A DNA stretch of 61,251 bases from Candidatus Gastranaerophilales bacterium. GTDB lineage: Bacteria; Cyanobacteriota; Vampirovibrionia; Gastranaerophilales; Gastranaerophilaceae. This document shows positions 18,453-26,910 of this stretch, in pieces; positions within the stretch are counted from its first letter, which is position 1; every line of letters starts with the position of its first letter. A model generated the notes under the pieces. It worked only from the letters and a program-made list of their open reading frames with translations. It ran no database searches and had not been told where the DNA came from. The position numbers and the translations under genes are program-made. Location: NCBI GenBank assembly GCA_900770525.1, contig CAAHDT010000026.1:1-61251 (forward strand), in the 5' to 3' direction.

Positions 18453-19331
18453 CTACAAATCAGCTTGCCACATTTGCACAAAATTCATATTGAGTTCATG
18501 AATTTTATTCGGGTGAACATCTTTTAACCCACCAATTAACGATGGAATAGAGTACCCCCAACTATTGTTTCTAAAAATAGGTAAATAATATTTTTCTATA
18601 AGATTAAAGTAATATTCAGGCGAATTTTTTCTTAAATATCCGATTAGCAACTCAATTGGCAAATTTCCACCGCCTCTACCCATGCCATAAACTGTTGCAT
18701 CAACCGCATATGCACCACATTTTATTGCACATAAAGAATTTGCAAACGCCATTTGAAGGTTATTGTGAGTATGAACACTAACATTATCAAACCCGACAGC
18801 CTTAAATTTATCAAAATAATCTTTGATACTTTCCGGTACCAAAACACCATAACTATCAGCAAAATAAACCGAAGTCAAAATGTTTTTTCTATCCCAATTT
18901 GCCAGAATATCATAATGCTTTTGCTCAATTTGCGGAATATGCATAATATTTAAAAATACTTCATAGCCTCTATCATACAACTCTTCGCAAATTTTCATGC
19001 CGGTTTCGATTTCCGGAACATGGCAAGCAACTCGCACACCGTCAACAGGAGATTTATCAAAATCGTTAAACAAAGTTGAATCATACTCTAACTCGTTTAC
19101 CATAACAAGAAGTTTTGTTTTGTTATTTTTATACTCTTCAAGAAAAGCAAGCTTGTCATCAGTAATTTTTTCAAATCTCCTTGTTGCCAATTTTTTGCGA
19201 TAACCGACTTCAAAATAATCAACTTTACTTCTCTGAGCAGTCAAGAAAGTCGCAAGAACGCAATCATCCGAAAAATTCCAACTGTTTGCATAGCCACCGT
19301 CACGGATTGTACAATCTAAAATCTTTACCAT
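18453..19331 (-). CDS. HMGL-like (DRE-TIM) aldolase
   Basis: A 292-residue TIM-barrel lyase of the HMG-CoA lyase/4-hydroxy-2-oxovalerate aldolase superfamily. The metal and catalytic motifs are LDCTIRDGGY near the N-terminus and VHTHNNLQMAFAN (H-x-H-N), then YGMGRGGGNLP. The chain lacks the C-terminal communication domain of MhpE-type aldolases. Similar short forms are often found in surface-polysaccharide loci. The substrate is unknown. The ATG lies two bases after the ffh stop, so it is probably co-transcribed with ffh. Confidence 0.82.
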   Translation of the reverse strand: MVKILDCTIRDGGYANSWNFSDDCVLATFLTAQRSKVDYFEVGYRKKLATRRFEKITDDKLAFLEEYKNNKTKLLVMVNELEYDSTLFNDFDKSPVDGVRVACHVPEIETGMKICEELYDRGYEVFLNIMHIPQIEQKHYDILANWDRKNILTSVYFADSYGVLVPESIKDYFDKFKAVGFDNVSVHTHNNLQMAFANSLCAIKCGAYAVDATVYGMGRGGGNLPIELLIGYLRKNSPEYYFNLIEKYYLPIFRNNSWGYSIPSLIGGLKDVHPNKIHELNMNFVQMWQADL

Positions 19332-19333
19332 TG

Positions 19334-20734
19334 CTACTTGAACCTTCTCATCATCTTCATAGCTTTTTGCATAGCTTGTTTTCCTTGTTTACTATGTGGG
19401 TTTGGCATATTTCCGCCCCCCATATGAGAAAACATTCCCTTTAAGCTTGACATTCCACGCATCATCATGCGCATTTGGTCAAACTGTTTAATAAACTGGT
19501 TAACTTCCGCAAGTTCCATACCACAGCCTTTTGCAATACGTTTTTTGCGACTTGTATCAATAATATCCGGCTTGTTACGCTCTTCCGGAGTCATACTTGA
19601 GATAAAAACTTCCATTTTTTTGAACTGTTTTTCACTCTCGTGAGTAATTTTATCCCTGTCATCACGTTTGATATTCAATCCGGGAATCATTCCTAAAAGA
19701 TTACCCATTGAACCGAACATTTGCATTTGTTTTTGCATTTTCATGAAATCATTGAACGAAAAATTGTCTTTGTTCATTTTTTCTTCAAGTTCAAGAGCTT
19801 GTTTTTCATCAAAAACTTCTTGTGCACGTTCTACTAGCGAAACAATATCTCCCATTCCGAGAATTCTTGTTGCCATTCTCTCAGGATAAAAATCTTCCAA
19901 AGCGTTAAGTTTTTCGCCGGTTCCGGTTAACTTAATAGGTTTACCCGTACAATAAACAACACTCAGGGCTGAACCACCTCTTGAATCACCATCAAGCTTT
20001 GTGAGCACCAAACCTGTTAACCCAAGTTGCGCATCAAAGTTTTCAGCAACATTAACCGCTTCTTGTCCTGTCATCGCATCAATAACGAGCAACTTTTCTT
20101 GTGGGTTAAAAATTCTGTCAATCAACAACAGTTCTGCCATCATATCGACATCAATCTGCAAGCGCCCTGCGGTATCAAGAATTAATACGTCATAATTTTT
20201 TTCTTTTGAATAATTTATTGCCCCTTGGACGATTTCTTGAACATTTTTTGAACCGTCAATTGTATAAACTTCAACCCCGATTTCTTGCCCTAAAGTTTGC
20301 AACTGAGTAATTGCGGCAGGACGGTATACGTCACATGCGACAAGCAGTGGATTTTTACCCTCTTTTTTTAATTTTACGGCAAGTTTTGCAGAAGAAGTAG
20401 TTTTACCGGCTCCCTGCAAACCTAACATCATAATTAAGCTTGGTTTAGCCGACAAATCAAGAGGTTTTAGTTCTTTACCCAGTAATTCAACTAACTCGTC
20501 ATTAACAATTTTTATCAATTGTTGAGCAGGGTTTACCCCTTCAATAATATTTTCTCCTTCTGCCTTATCTTTTACAGCAGAAATAAACGCTTTCACAACT
20601 CTAAGGTTAACGTCTGCTTCAAGAAGAGCACGCCTAATCTCACGCATCGCCTCTTGCATATTTTCTTGAGTTAACTCTTGAGTACGCGTTTTACTAATAA
20701 TACTTTGTAATTTTTCACTTAGACTATCAAACAT
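19334..20734 (-). CDS. ffh: Signal recognition particle protein Ffh
   Basis: A 466-residue SRP54 GTPase that binds signal peptides on ribosomes and hands them to FtsY. It has an N domain with helical bundle, a G domain with GLQGAGKTTSSAKLA, DTAGRLQ and TKLDGDSRGG, and a Met-rich M domain (MRMMMRGMSSLKGMFSHMGG). Length is normal. TATGAT with an extended TGC ends six bases before the ATG, suggesting a leaderless mRNA. Confidence 0.97.
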   Translation of the reverse strand: MFDSLSEKLQSIISKTRTQELTQENMQEAMREIRRALLEADVNLRVVKAFISAVKDKAEGENIIEGVNPAQQLIKIVNDELVELLGKELKPLDLSAKPSLIMMLGLQGAGKTTSSAKLAVKLKKEGKNPLLVACDVYRPAAITQLQTLGQEIGVEVYTIDGSKNVQEIVQGAINYSKEKNYDVLILDTAGRLQIDVDMMAELLLIDRIFNPQEKLLVIDAMTGQEAVNVAENFDAQLGLTGLVLTKLDGDSRGGSALSVVYCTGKPIKLTGTGEKLNALEDFYPERMATRILGMGDIVSLVERAQEVFDEKQALELEEKMNKDNFSFNDFMKMQKQMQMFGSMGNLLGMIPGLNIKRDDRDKITHESEKQFKKMEVFISSMTPEERNKPDIIDTSRKKRIAKGCGMELAEVNQFIKQFDQMRMMMRGMSSLKGMFSHMGGGNMPNPHSKQGKQAMQKAMKMMRRFK

Positions 20735-20740
20735 AAGTTA

Positions 20741-20746
20741 ATCATA
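20741..20746 (-). promoter_or_regulatory. Extended -10 promoter of ffh (leaderless)
   Basis: TGCTATGAT on the minus strand. The hexamer ends six bases before the ffh ATG. A TTGCCT about 18 bp upstream is a possible -35. Confidence 0.6.
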
Positions 20747-20760
20747 GCACAAAGTATAAC

Positions 20761-21057
20761 CTACAGGCAAATATCTTCGTGTTCGTCACCTAAAAGGCGA
20801 GGTTTTTCTACATAAGTTCCATTTTCAATTTTCTTATCTCTAATATAGTCTTGAAGACATGCTATCGGAAACATTACAATACAAGTAATGTATTCCATAA
20901 GGTTGCCATCTTCTTTTCTAGGCGACTCTAGTAAAAAACTGTCATCACCATAATCTTCACCAAAACCGAAACTGACATGGTTTTTATGTGAATTTGAATT
21001 TTGAGCTAGTTTATTTGTAGCTAAGGGTGTATATGTTTTAATTGCTTGGACTTTCAT
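20761..21057 (-). CDS. Small unknown protein with N-terminal F-x-G motif
   Basis: A 98-residue protein of no recognised family. The N-terminus MKVQAI followed by a polar stretch and HVSFGFGED matches the pattern of other lineage-specific proteins here (28 polar residues separate the two parts). A hydrophobic segment YITCIVMFPIACLQDYI near residue 58 could be a membrane-associated helix. A good ribosome binding site (GGAAGG) lies before the ATG. It is upstream of ffh on the same strand with a 26-base gap, but ffh appears to have its own promoter. Confidence 0.75.
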   Translation of the reverse strand: MKVQAIKTYTPLATNKLAQNSNSHKNHVSFGFGEDYGDDSFLLESPRKEDGNLMEYITCIVMFPIACLQDYIRDKKIENGTYVEKPRLLGDEHEDICL

Positions 21058-21156
21058 TTTAACCTTCCGTTTGCATGAATTATAGCGCCTAAAGAACTTT
21101 TTATGCTACTGTAGTAACAAAATTTTACATAAATTCACAAAATATAGCCATTATGC

Positions 21157-21162
21157 TATTAT
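21157..21162 (+). promoter_or_regulatory. Extended -10 promoter of dtd (leaderless)
   Basis: TGCTATTAT, with the hexamer ending six bases before the dtd ATG and no Shine-Dalgarno visible between. Confidence 0.55.
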
Positions 21163-21168
21163 TTAAAT

Positions 21169-21606
21169 ATGAAAGCACTAATTCAAAGAGTAAAACAAGC
21201 CTCTGTCACAATTGACGGAGAATTATATTCAAGCATAAGCAACGGAATGCTGGTATTATTAGGTGTAATGAAAGACGATACAATTGAAAACGCACAAAAA
21301 CTTGCCCAAAAACTTATCGGACTTAGAATTTTCGAAGACGAACAAGGCAAAATGAATAAATCAATTGTTGACACAAATGGCGAAATGCTTGTTGTATCAC
21401 AATTTACTCTCTGCGGAGATTGCAAGAAGGGAACCCGCCCGAGCTTTGACAAATCTGCTCCACCTGAAATTGCTCAAAAATTATATGAGGATTTTGTAAA
21501 TATAGTAAAAAAAGAAATTCCAATCGTAAAAACAGGCGAATTCCGTGCAATGATGGATGTAGCGCTTATTAATGATGGTCCTGTTACGTTTATGGTTGAA
21601 AAATAA
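21169..21606 (+). CDS. dtd: D-aminoacyl-tRNA deacylase
   Basis: A 145-residue DTD that removes D-amino acids and glycine mischarged onto tRNA. The family marks are the N-terminal MKALIQRVKQASVTIDG, the SQFTLCGDCKKGTRPSF motif and the Gly-cisPro motif NDGPVTF near the C-terminus. Length is normal. No Shine-Dalgarno is visible, and the promoter -10 lies six bases before the start. Confidence 0.96.
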   Translation: MKALIQRVKQASVTIDGELYSSISNGMLVLLGVMKDDTIENAQKLAQKLIGLRIFEDEQGKMNKSIVDTNGEMLVVSQFTLCGDCKKGTRPSFDKSAPPEIAQKLYEDFVNIVKKEIPIVKTGEFRAMMDVALINDGPVTFMVEK

Positions 21607-21616
21607 TTTTGCCCCC

Positions 21617-21655
21617 TTGATTATATTTTGACATTGTGCTATAATTTATTATATT
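21617..21655 (+). promoter_or_regulatory. Overlapping promoters for the RGG-like gene
   Basis: Two possible sigma70-type promoters overlap. One is TTGATT (21617), 17 bp, then an extended TGCTATAAT (hexamer 21640-21645). The other is TTGACA (21628), 16 bp, then TATATT (21650-21655). Either would give a leader of about 95-110 bases before the ATG at 21759. That is long for this window, where many genes appear leaderless, and it could be a regulated leader. Confidence 0.55.
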
Positions 21656-21758
21656 AAGATATATTATTGATTTACTTTTATTTTAGAGGATTTTTATAGA
21701 AAACCAGTTATATTTTATAGTTTGTAAGTTTATTTTTAACAATTAAGAGGCTTTTATT

Positions 21759-22811
21759 ATGTATGTAAACAAATGCGTCAAGTGCGGTCGAGAATTTGAA
21801 ACAAAGAACCCCAAAAGAGTTATTTGTCCTGATTGCTTGTATCCTGATAAAAAAATGATGATTAATCCTACAGAAAACGCTCCATCAACAGAGCCACAGG
21901 CTCAACCGACCACTCCAACTACGCCGAAAGAACCTTTAAACGGTTATAGCACAGAGTCACAACCTCAATTCTACAGCAGTTACAGCGCAGGAGAAGGACG
22001 CCCTCGCCCTCAACGTTCATACAATAGTGGATATAATCAAAACAGACCGCAAGGCGGATATCAAAGACGTGATAACCAAGGTGGTTACAACAGAGGATAT
22101 AACCAAAATAGACCGCAAGGCGGATACCAAAGACGTGATAACCAAGGTGGTTACAACAGAGGATATAGCCAGAACAGACCACAAGGTGGTGGTTTCAATC
22201 GTGGCGGATTTAACAACAGACGTCCAATGAACAGAAACAAAGCACCTAAACAATTATTAGTAAGCAAAGAACAACTTGAACAAATTGAATTGCTATACAA
22301 GGCAATGTTACCACTTCCAAACCCTGATGCACACGAAGTTATCGGTGAAAAAATCGGTTTGGAACCAAGAAAAGTTTTCTTCGGCATTAATTTGGTAAGA
22401 CAAAAAATGATGTTACCTAAGTTACCATTCCCTAAACGAAAACTTGCAATAACACCTGATCAATTGTTTGCAATTAAAAATTTATATGAACCATTATTGC
22501 CACTACCTCCAATTGGTTGCCACAAAATTATTGCAGCTCAATTAAAAATGGATGAATGGCGTGTTCACGTTGGAATTGGGTTAATTCGTTCTCAAATGGG
22601 GTTACAACGTTGGAATCAGGAAAGAGAAGATGCTCCGGAAGAATTTAAAAATCAAAACAAACAAGAAGCCATTGAAACTCCTAAAATAGAAGAAACAACG
22701 GCAAAAGTTGAGGAAGTAAAAGCAGAAACACCTGAAGAAACTCCTGTTGCAGTTGAAAAGCCTAAAAGAGGAAGAAAACCTAAAAAAGTAGAAGAACCTG
22801 TTGAAGAATAA
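21759..22811 (+). CDS. Zinc-ribbon, RGG-like disordered, tandem-repeat RNA-binding candidate
   Basis: A 350-residue protein of no recognised family. Cys6, Cys9, Cys23 and Cys26 form a zinc ribbon. Residues about 35-165 are disordered, first Pro/Thr-rich, then built from a 22-residue repeat with YNQNRPQGGY and QRRDNQGGYNRG, rich in Gly, Arg, Asn, Gln and Tyr. Two related segments of about 60 residues follow (about 167-228 and 229-290), each with helices around LPLP and GI(N/G)L(V/I)R. The tail is acidic and ends with basic KPKRGRKPKK. Its stop overlaps the rimM start (TAATG), so translation is coupled to rimM-trmD. RNA binding or ribosome assembly is a reasonable inference. Confidence 0.85.
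   Translation: MYVNKCVKCGREFETKNPKRVICPDCLYPDKKMMINPTENAPSTEPQAQPTTPTTPKEPLNGYSTESQPQFYSSYSAGEGRPRPQRSYNSGYNQNRPQGGYQRRDNQGGYNRGYNQNRPQGGYQRRDNQGGYNRGYSQNRPQGGGFNRGGFNNRRPMNRNKAPKQLLVSKEQLEQIELLYKAMLPLPNPDAHEVIGEKIGLEPRKVFFGINLVRQKMMLPKLPFPKRKLAITPDQLFAIKNLYEPLLPLPPIGCHKIIAAQLKMDEWRVHVGIGLIRSQMGLQRWNQEREDAPEEFKNQNKQEAIETPKIEETTAKVEEVKAETPEETPVAVEKPKRGRKPKKVEEPVEE
22029..22193 (+). repeat. 66-bp in-frame tandem repeat
   Basis: Units start at 22029, 22095 and 22161, the last partial. The two full copies are nearly identical at DNA level, encode 22 residues each, and differ mainly at third codon positions. Copy number could change by slippage without breaking the frame. Confidence 0.9.
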
Positions 22812-23323
22812 TGACAAAATATATTTCAGTTGGTAAAATTTTAAATTTTCATGGTGTTCGTGGTGAGGCGAAAGTTGGCTTTACCAAAAACCAAGAAGAT
22901 TTTATTCTTAAGCTTGACAAAGTTTATATTCAGGTTAACACCGAATACAAACCTTTAGAAGTTGAAAATGTCAGACTCAACAAAAATTTTGCAATATTCA
23001 AATTTAAAGGCATAAATTCAATTAATGATTTAATTGAATACAAGGGTTATCTTTTATTTGTCGAAGAGTCTACTATTCGACAAAATCTTGAAGATGATGA
23101 ATTTTTGATTGATGAGCTTGTAGGGTTAAGCGTTTTTGACGAAAACGATAAAAAGCTTGGGTTTGTTGTAGGCGTTTCAAACAATGGTGCAAGCGACTTG
23201 CTCTCTGTTAAAACGAATTCAAAACACATTTGCCTTGTCCCTTTTGTGCAAGCTATTATCCGCAATGTTAGTATAAAAGATAAAAAAATCACAATAAATA
23301 ATCTTGAGGGGTTGTTAGAATGA
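22811..23323 (+). CDS. rimM: Ribosome maturation factor RimM
   Basis: A 170-residue protein needed for maturation of the 30S head. The N-terminal beta-barrel begins YISVGKILNFHGVRGEAKVGF, and the C-terminal PRC barrel contains DELVGLSVFDENDKKLGFV. It starts on the A of the preceding gene's TAATG overlap and ends overlapping the trmD start by four bases, so the three genes form a tightly coupled operon. Confidence 0.95.
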   Translation: MTKYISVGKILNFHGVRGEAKVGFTKNQEDFILKLDKVYIQVNTEYKPLEVENVRLNKNFAIFKFKGINSINDLIEYKGYLLFVEESTIRQNLEDDEFLIDELVGLSVFDENDKKLGFVVGVSNNGASDLLSVKTNSKHICLVPFVQAIIRNVSIKDKKITINNLEGLLE

Positions 23324-24018
23324 GATTTGATATCCTAACATTGTTCCCTGAAATGGTTGAAAATTATTTTCAATACAGCATTTTGAAACGTGCCGTTGAT
23401 GCAAATGTAATAGAAATTAATACCGTAAACCCACGTGACTATACTGAAAACAAACACAAAAAAGTTGACGATATTCCATATGGTGGAGGAGCTGGCATGG
23501 TTTTAATGCCCCAACCTTACATTGACGCTTATTCTGCCGTAAAAAAATCAGAAAACTCTATCACTGTAATGCTTTCCCCACAAGGAGAACCGTTAACAGA
23601 TAATCTCGTCAATAAACTAAGCCATTACGAACAAATGGTATTGTTGTGCGGACACTATGAAGGGTTTGATGAAAGAATTCGAGAAATAATTAAGCCTAAA
23701 GAAATCTCTATTGGAGATTTTGTCCTAACCGGTGGAGAATTACCTGCATTGTGTTTAATTGATGCAGTAAGTCGTAAACTTGAAGGTACTTTAGGGAAAA
23801 TTGAGTCCGCTGACGAAGACAGTTTTTCAAACGGGTTGCTTGAATATCCTCAATATACACGCCCAAGAGATTTTCGCGGATATAAAGTTCCGGAAGTTTT
23901 ACTCAATGGAAACCACAAAGAGATAAACTTGTTCCGACTTAATCAATCACTTGAGCGCACCAAACTAAAACGTCCGGACTTATATCAAAAATATATTGAA
24001 TCGCAAATAAAAAGTTAA
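23320..24018 (+). CDS. trmD: tRNA (guanine37-N1)-methyltransferase TrmD
   Basis: A 232-residue SPOUT methyltransferase that makes m1G37 to prevent frameshifting. It has MRFDILTLFPEMVENYF, the SAM-binding trefoil-knot segments LCGHYEGFDERI and ISIGDFVLTGGELPAL, and a C-terminal YTRPRDFRGYKVPEVLLNGNH. Length is normal. It overlaps rimM by four bases. Confidence 0.97.
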   Translation: MRFDILTLFPEMVENYFQYSILKRAVDANVIEINTVNPRDYTENKHKKVDDIPYGGGAGMVLMPQPYIDAYSAVKKSENSITVMLSPQGEPLTDNLVNKLSHYEQMVLLCGHYEGFDERIREIIKPKEISIGDFVLTGGELPALCLIDAVSRKLEGTLGKIESADEDSFSNGLLEYPQYTRPRDFRGYKVPEVLLNGNHKEINLFRLNQSLERTKLKRPDLYQKYIESQIKS

Positions 24019-24051
24019 TACATTTTTTTAAATTTGAAAGAAGGCTTTTAA

Positions 24052-24522
24052 ATGGACTATAAAACAAATGTAATGAGAATTTTGGAACAGCATAAAGCTC
24101 TATATAAGCATTATTCATATGCAGAAACAGAGGCAATAAGCGGAATGGAAGTAGCTACAGTATTAAACCAAAATCCTCTTCAAGTTTTTAAAACGCTTGT
24201 TACAACTGGAAAATCAGGAAAGCATTTCGTTTTTATGTTACCTGTCGAAAAAGAACTTGACCTTAAAAAAGCTGCTCATTCTGTTGGTGAAAAATCGGTG
24301 GAAATGCTTAAATCAAAAGAGCTTTTACCACTTACCGGTTATATCCACGGAGGTTGTTCACCAATTGGGATGAAAAAGTTTTTTACAACGGTACTTGATG
24401 ATAGCGCGAAAAATTTTGAAACTATAATTTTCAGTGCCGGCAAAATAGGTTATCAGGTAGAAACATCGCTTGATGAACTAAAAAAAGTTATAAAATTTGA
24501 GCTTGCCCCAATCACGCAATAA
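24052..24522 (+). CDS. ybaK: YbaK/EbsC-type Cys-tRNA(Pro) deacylase
   Basis: A 156-residue trans-editing enzyme that hydrolyses Cys-tRNA(Pro). The YbaK fold is recognised from VFKTLVTT, which carries the essential Lys, FVFMLPVEKELDLKKAA, and GYIHGGCSPIGMKK near the substrate pocket. An AAGAAGG ribosome binding site precedes the ATG. It is probably a downstream member of the trmD operon with a 33-base gap. Confidence 0.94.
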   Translation: MDYKTNVMRILEQHKALYKHYSYAETEAISGMEVATVLNQNPLQVFKTLVTTGKSGKHFVFMLPVEKELDLKKAAHSVGEKSVEMLKSKELLPLTGYIHGGCSPIGMKKFFTTVLDDSAKNFETIIFSAGKIGYQVETSLDELKKVIKFELAPITQ

Positions 24523-24531
24523 CTGTTATGG

Positions 24532-24537
24532 TAAAAT
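24532..24537 (+). promoter_or_regulatory. Extended -10 before the glycosylase gene
   Basis: TGGTAAAAT, with the hexamer ending six bases before the ATG at 24544. No Shine-Dalgarno is visible, so a leaderless transcript is likely. Confidence 0.5.
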
Positions 24538-24543
24538 TAACTT

Positions 24544-25050
24544 ATGGCAAAGTGTAAAAGTTTTCAACCAAGCATAGATGAAAATTCTCAGATTTTAGTA
24601 CTCGGCTCCATGCCTGGGATTAAATCATTAAATGAACAACAATATTATGCCCATCCTCAAAACAGATTTTGGAAACTGATGGGGAAAATATGTAATAAGG
24701 AAAATTTGTCTGAATTAAATTACCAAATCAAATTGCAAACCTTGTTAAATAATAAAATAGCACTCTGGGATGTAATAAAATCCTGTAATAGAGATGGAAG
24801 TTTGGATACAAATATTCAAAACGAAATTCCAAATAATATTTCTAAACTGCTAAAACAATATAGGAACATCAAAATAATTTGCCTAAATGGTAATAAAGCA
24901 TATTCCGCTCTTAAAAAGCATTTTCCAGAAATACTAGAAAAACATAAATGTTACAAACTTCCTTCCACAAGCCCCGCCAACGCAAAATACACACTAGATA
25001 AACTATATCAGGAGTGGAGCAGTGCAATATGGGATGGAAATATTATATAG
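24544..25050 (+). CDS. DNA mismatch/deoxyinosine glycosylase, UDG family 6-like
   Basis: A 168-residue member of the uracil-DNA glycosylase superfamily, closest in motif to hypoxanthine-DNA glycosylases and G:T/U mismatch enzymes. It has LVLGSMPGIKSL, then YYAHPQNRFWKLMG, KIALWDVIKSC and the C-terminal LPSTSPANA loop. It removes deaminated bases from DNA to start base-excision repair. Length is typical. Confidence 0.88.
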   Translation: MAKCKSFQPSIDENSQILVLGSMPGIKSLNEQQYYAHPQNRFWKLMGKICNKENLSELNYQIKLQTLLNNKIALWDVIKSCNRDGSLDTNIQNEIPNNISKLLKQYRNIKIICLNGNKAYSALKKHFPEILEKHKCYKLPSTSPANAKYTLDKLYQEWSSAIWDGNII

Positions 25051-25123
25051 AGAAAAGTTTAAACTATTAATATAAATTCCAATTATATGATATAATATAT
25101 TTAGCAATTGAAAGGTTTGAATA

Positions 25124-25312
25124 ATGACTCAAAATAATGAAATAAATCACTTTTTCTGGTTACATAAAGAACATTATATCTTAATATTAGTAGAAGAAAA
25201 AAGAAAAATTTACATAAGATCTTGCTATGATATTAAATCAGAAGAAGATGAAAAAAACACTATAGACATTATCTACAATATAAACAAAAAAATTAAAAGG
25301 GAGTGCTCGTAG
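25124..25312 (+). CDS. Small hypothetical protein
   Basis: A 62-residue, charged, probably soluble protein with no recognised family. The start ATG is preceded by GAAAGG at suitable distance. The frame has ordinary codon use for the region, and a partial hairpin (GTGCT-CGT-AGCAC) overlaps the stop. It could also be a chance frame. Moderate support only. Confidence 0.45.
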   Translation: MTQNNEINHFFWLHKEHYILILVEEKRKIYIRSCYDIKSEEDEKNTIDIIYNINKKIKRECS

Positions 25313-25526
25313 CACCCCCTGAACTCTTTAAACCTACTCTTTTGGTCTATGAGTATTGATATTATGACATATAAAATGTAAAAAGTAAAGACTTTTTGTA
25401 AAAATTTGTTACAAATCTATTGACAAGCTTCAAAACGAGCTGTATCATGGCTAATTCTGAGGCATGGATACAAATAAAACTTTCTAAATTTCAGGTACTT
25501 AAACTTTTTACAAGATGTGCTAAATA
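25313..25526. other. Intergenic stretch with an orphan promoter
   Basis: No gene is supported. It contains a near-consensus sigma70 promoter at 25420-25448 that points to the right, into the 3' end of the oppositely oriented broken gene. An antisense or small RNA could start here. Confidence 0.5.
25420..25448 (+). promoter_or_regulatory. Near-consensus orphan sigma70 promoter
   Basis: TTGACA at 25420-25425, a 17-bp spacer, and TATCAT at 25443-25448. There is no convincing gene downstream on this strand. A 27-codon frame begins inside the -10 itself and so cannot be its product. Confidence 0.55.
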
Positions 25527-26629
25527 TTAACTAACTATATTAGTATACGTTTCATCGTAAATATCTTGCAGATTTTTACCCTCGAAAATCCAATACCTAC
25601 AAGGAGCTACATTGTATGGTAATTTAAGCAATTCCCTTGTCGCTCTGGTCAATGAATACTTTTTACCATTAAACAAAACTTTATTTTCTCCTATAATTTT
25701 TACAGCGATATTACTATCTTTCACATAATTCAAAATCGCACCATTAGGAATATTCATTTCATCAAAATTCAGTTTTGGTCTATGATACTGCTTTACGGCA
25801 TTATGTTCCTCTATTGTAACCCCTTTGTTTAAAGCCTTATCTACATCAAGGGTTGAAACATTGTTAGGAGTGATTCTTCTTTAGCTCGCAAATTTGCATA
25901 TTCAACAGGATTTTTTCTAACCTCTAAATATTTTTCAGCAGAAAGAAAATGTGCACGTGAAATTAAGTCTTTTACGTAAGCAGAAGTTAAAATTCGTCCA
26001 TTATATAGAATATTTTCAGATTTTTTACTGTAATCTTTGTCCAATGATTTAAAATCAATCATATTGTCGTTTGCTGCAGATTTCAAAGACTTTAAGTCAT
26101 CTATGTGTTTTGCTATTTTTTTTGTATCTTTGCCTGCAAATAAATAGTCACTCACTTCTTGAGCATTATTATCATATGAATCAAGAAACTTTCTTAATTT
26201 ATCTGTTTCTTGAGCTTTATGTTTTGCTCGAATTTCATTTGGAAAATGTTCTGACAAAGTATTTAACCAATTTTTCATTATCTTAAATGGGTGTTTTAAT
26301 TTATCAGAATTTCCCTCAACATAATCTGTTAATTGTATTTCTTGAGAATTATTTCCTATTGTAAAAATACTTTTGATATCACGATATGAACCATAAAGAG
26401 CGCCTTCTATATTATTTCGGTTATCTGCAAGCATTTTTTCTCGATTGTCAAATGTTCCATAATTTCCGATTTTAAACAATACTTTATCTTTTGGCGTTCC
26501 AATTTCTTCTGCCTTTGATGCAAGTTGTTTTATCTCTTCAGTGCTCAAATTCCAATGTTTTCTATTAACACCGTATAACTTTAACTTTGCTCCAAAAGAT
26601 TGATTGGAACTAATTCTATTAACTTGCAT
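25527..26629 (-). pseudogene. Frameshifted gene: F-x-G motif protein with C-terminal RAMA-like segment
   Basis: Two frames appear to be halves of one gene. The first runs from ATG 26629 (ribosome binding site AAAGGGG) to a stop at 25841. It begins MQVNRISSNQSFGAK, the lineage F-x-G motif, and is otherwise helical and unrecognised (262 residues). The second frame is open from just past a stop near 25875 to 25527. It has no usable start or Shine-Dalgarno upstream, yet reads sensibly through the region shared with the end of the first. It contains GKKYSLTRATRELL and YWIFEGKNL, reminiscent of RAMA/DUF4357-type DNA-associated domains. Loss of one base near 25860-25880 would explain both. Sequencing error or programmed frameshift are alternatives. 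Confidence 0.65.
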
Positions 26630-26722
26630 ACAAACCCCTTTCAAATTAAATACTATTTGGGGAAATTATAGCATTTACAGTGGTAAAAACAAGATTTATT
26701 AAAATTTATTTACAAACATAGC

Positions 26723-26764
26723 AAATAAGAAACACGATAACTTATGCCATCGTGTTTCTTATTT
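26723..26764 (-). terminator. Terminator of the tRNA-Ala transcript
   Basis: A perfect 16-bp stem (26723-26738 with 26749-26764) and a 10-base loop lie immediately 3' of the tRNA on the minus strand. Confidence 0.8.
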
Positions 26765-26836
26765 GGAGAATAGGAGACTCGAACTCCTAACCCCCTGCGT
26801 GCAAAGCAGGTGCTCTACCAATTGAGCTAATCCCCC
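26764..26836 (-). tRNA. tRNA-Ala(UGC)
   Basis: A 73-base cloverleaf. The acceptor GGGGGAT pairs with ATTCTCC, followed by discriminator A. The D arm is TAGCTCAATTGGTAGAGC, the anticodon stem-loop is CCTGC-TTTGCAC-GCAGG with anticodon TGC, and the T arm is TAGGAGTTCGAGTCTCCTA. CCA is not encoded, so it must be added by the nucleotidyltransferase. Confidence 0.97.
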
Positions 26837-26910
26837 ACAGGGTTTATTTCTTTGTCACTAACTTTCGTTAGAACGTAACTTCAAGATTTCTCTTATCGGC
26901 TACGTTTTTT

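Noticed and set aside
25446..25529. A 27-codon frame (MANSEAWIQIKLSKF...) after the orphan promoter
   Set aside because: Its ATG lies inside the -10 hexamer, so it could not be on the transcript, and no other start fits.
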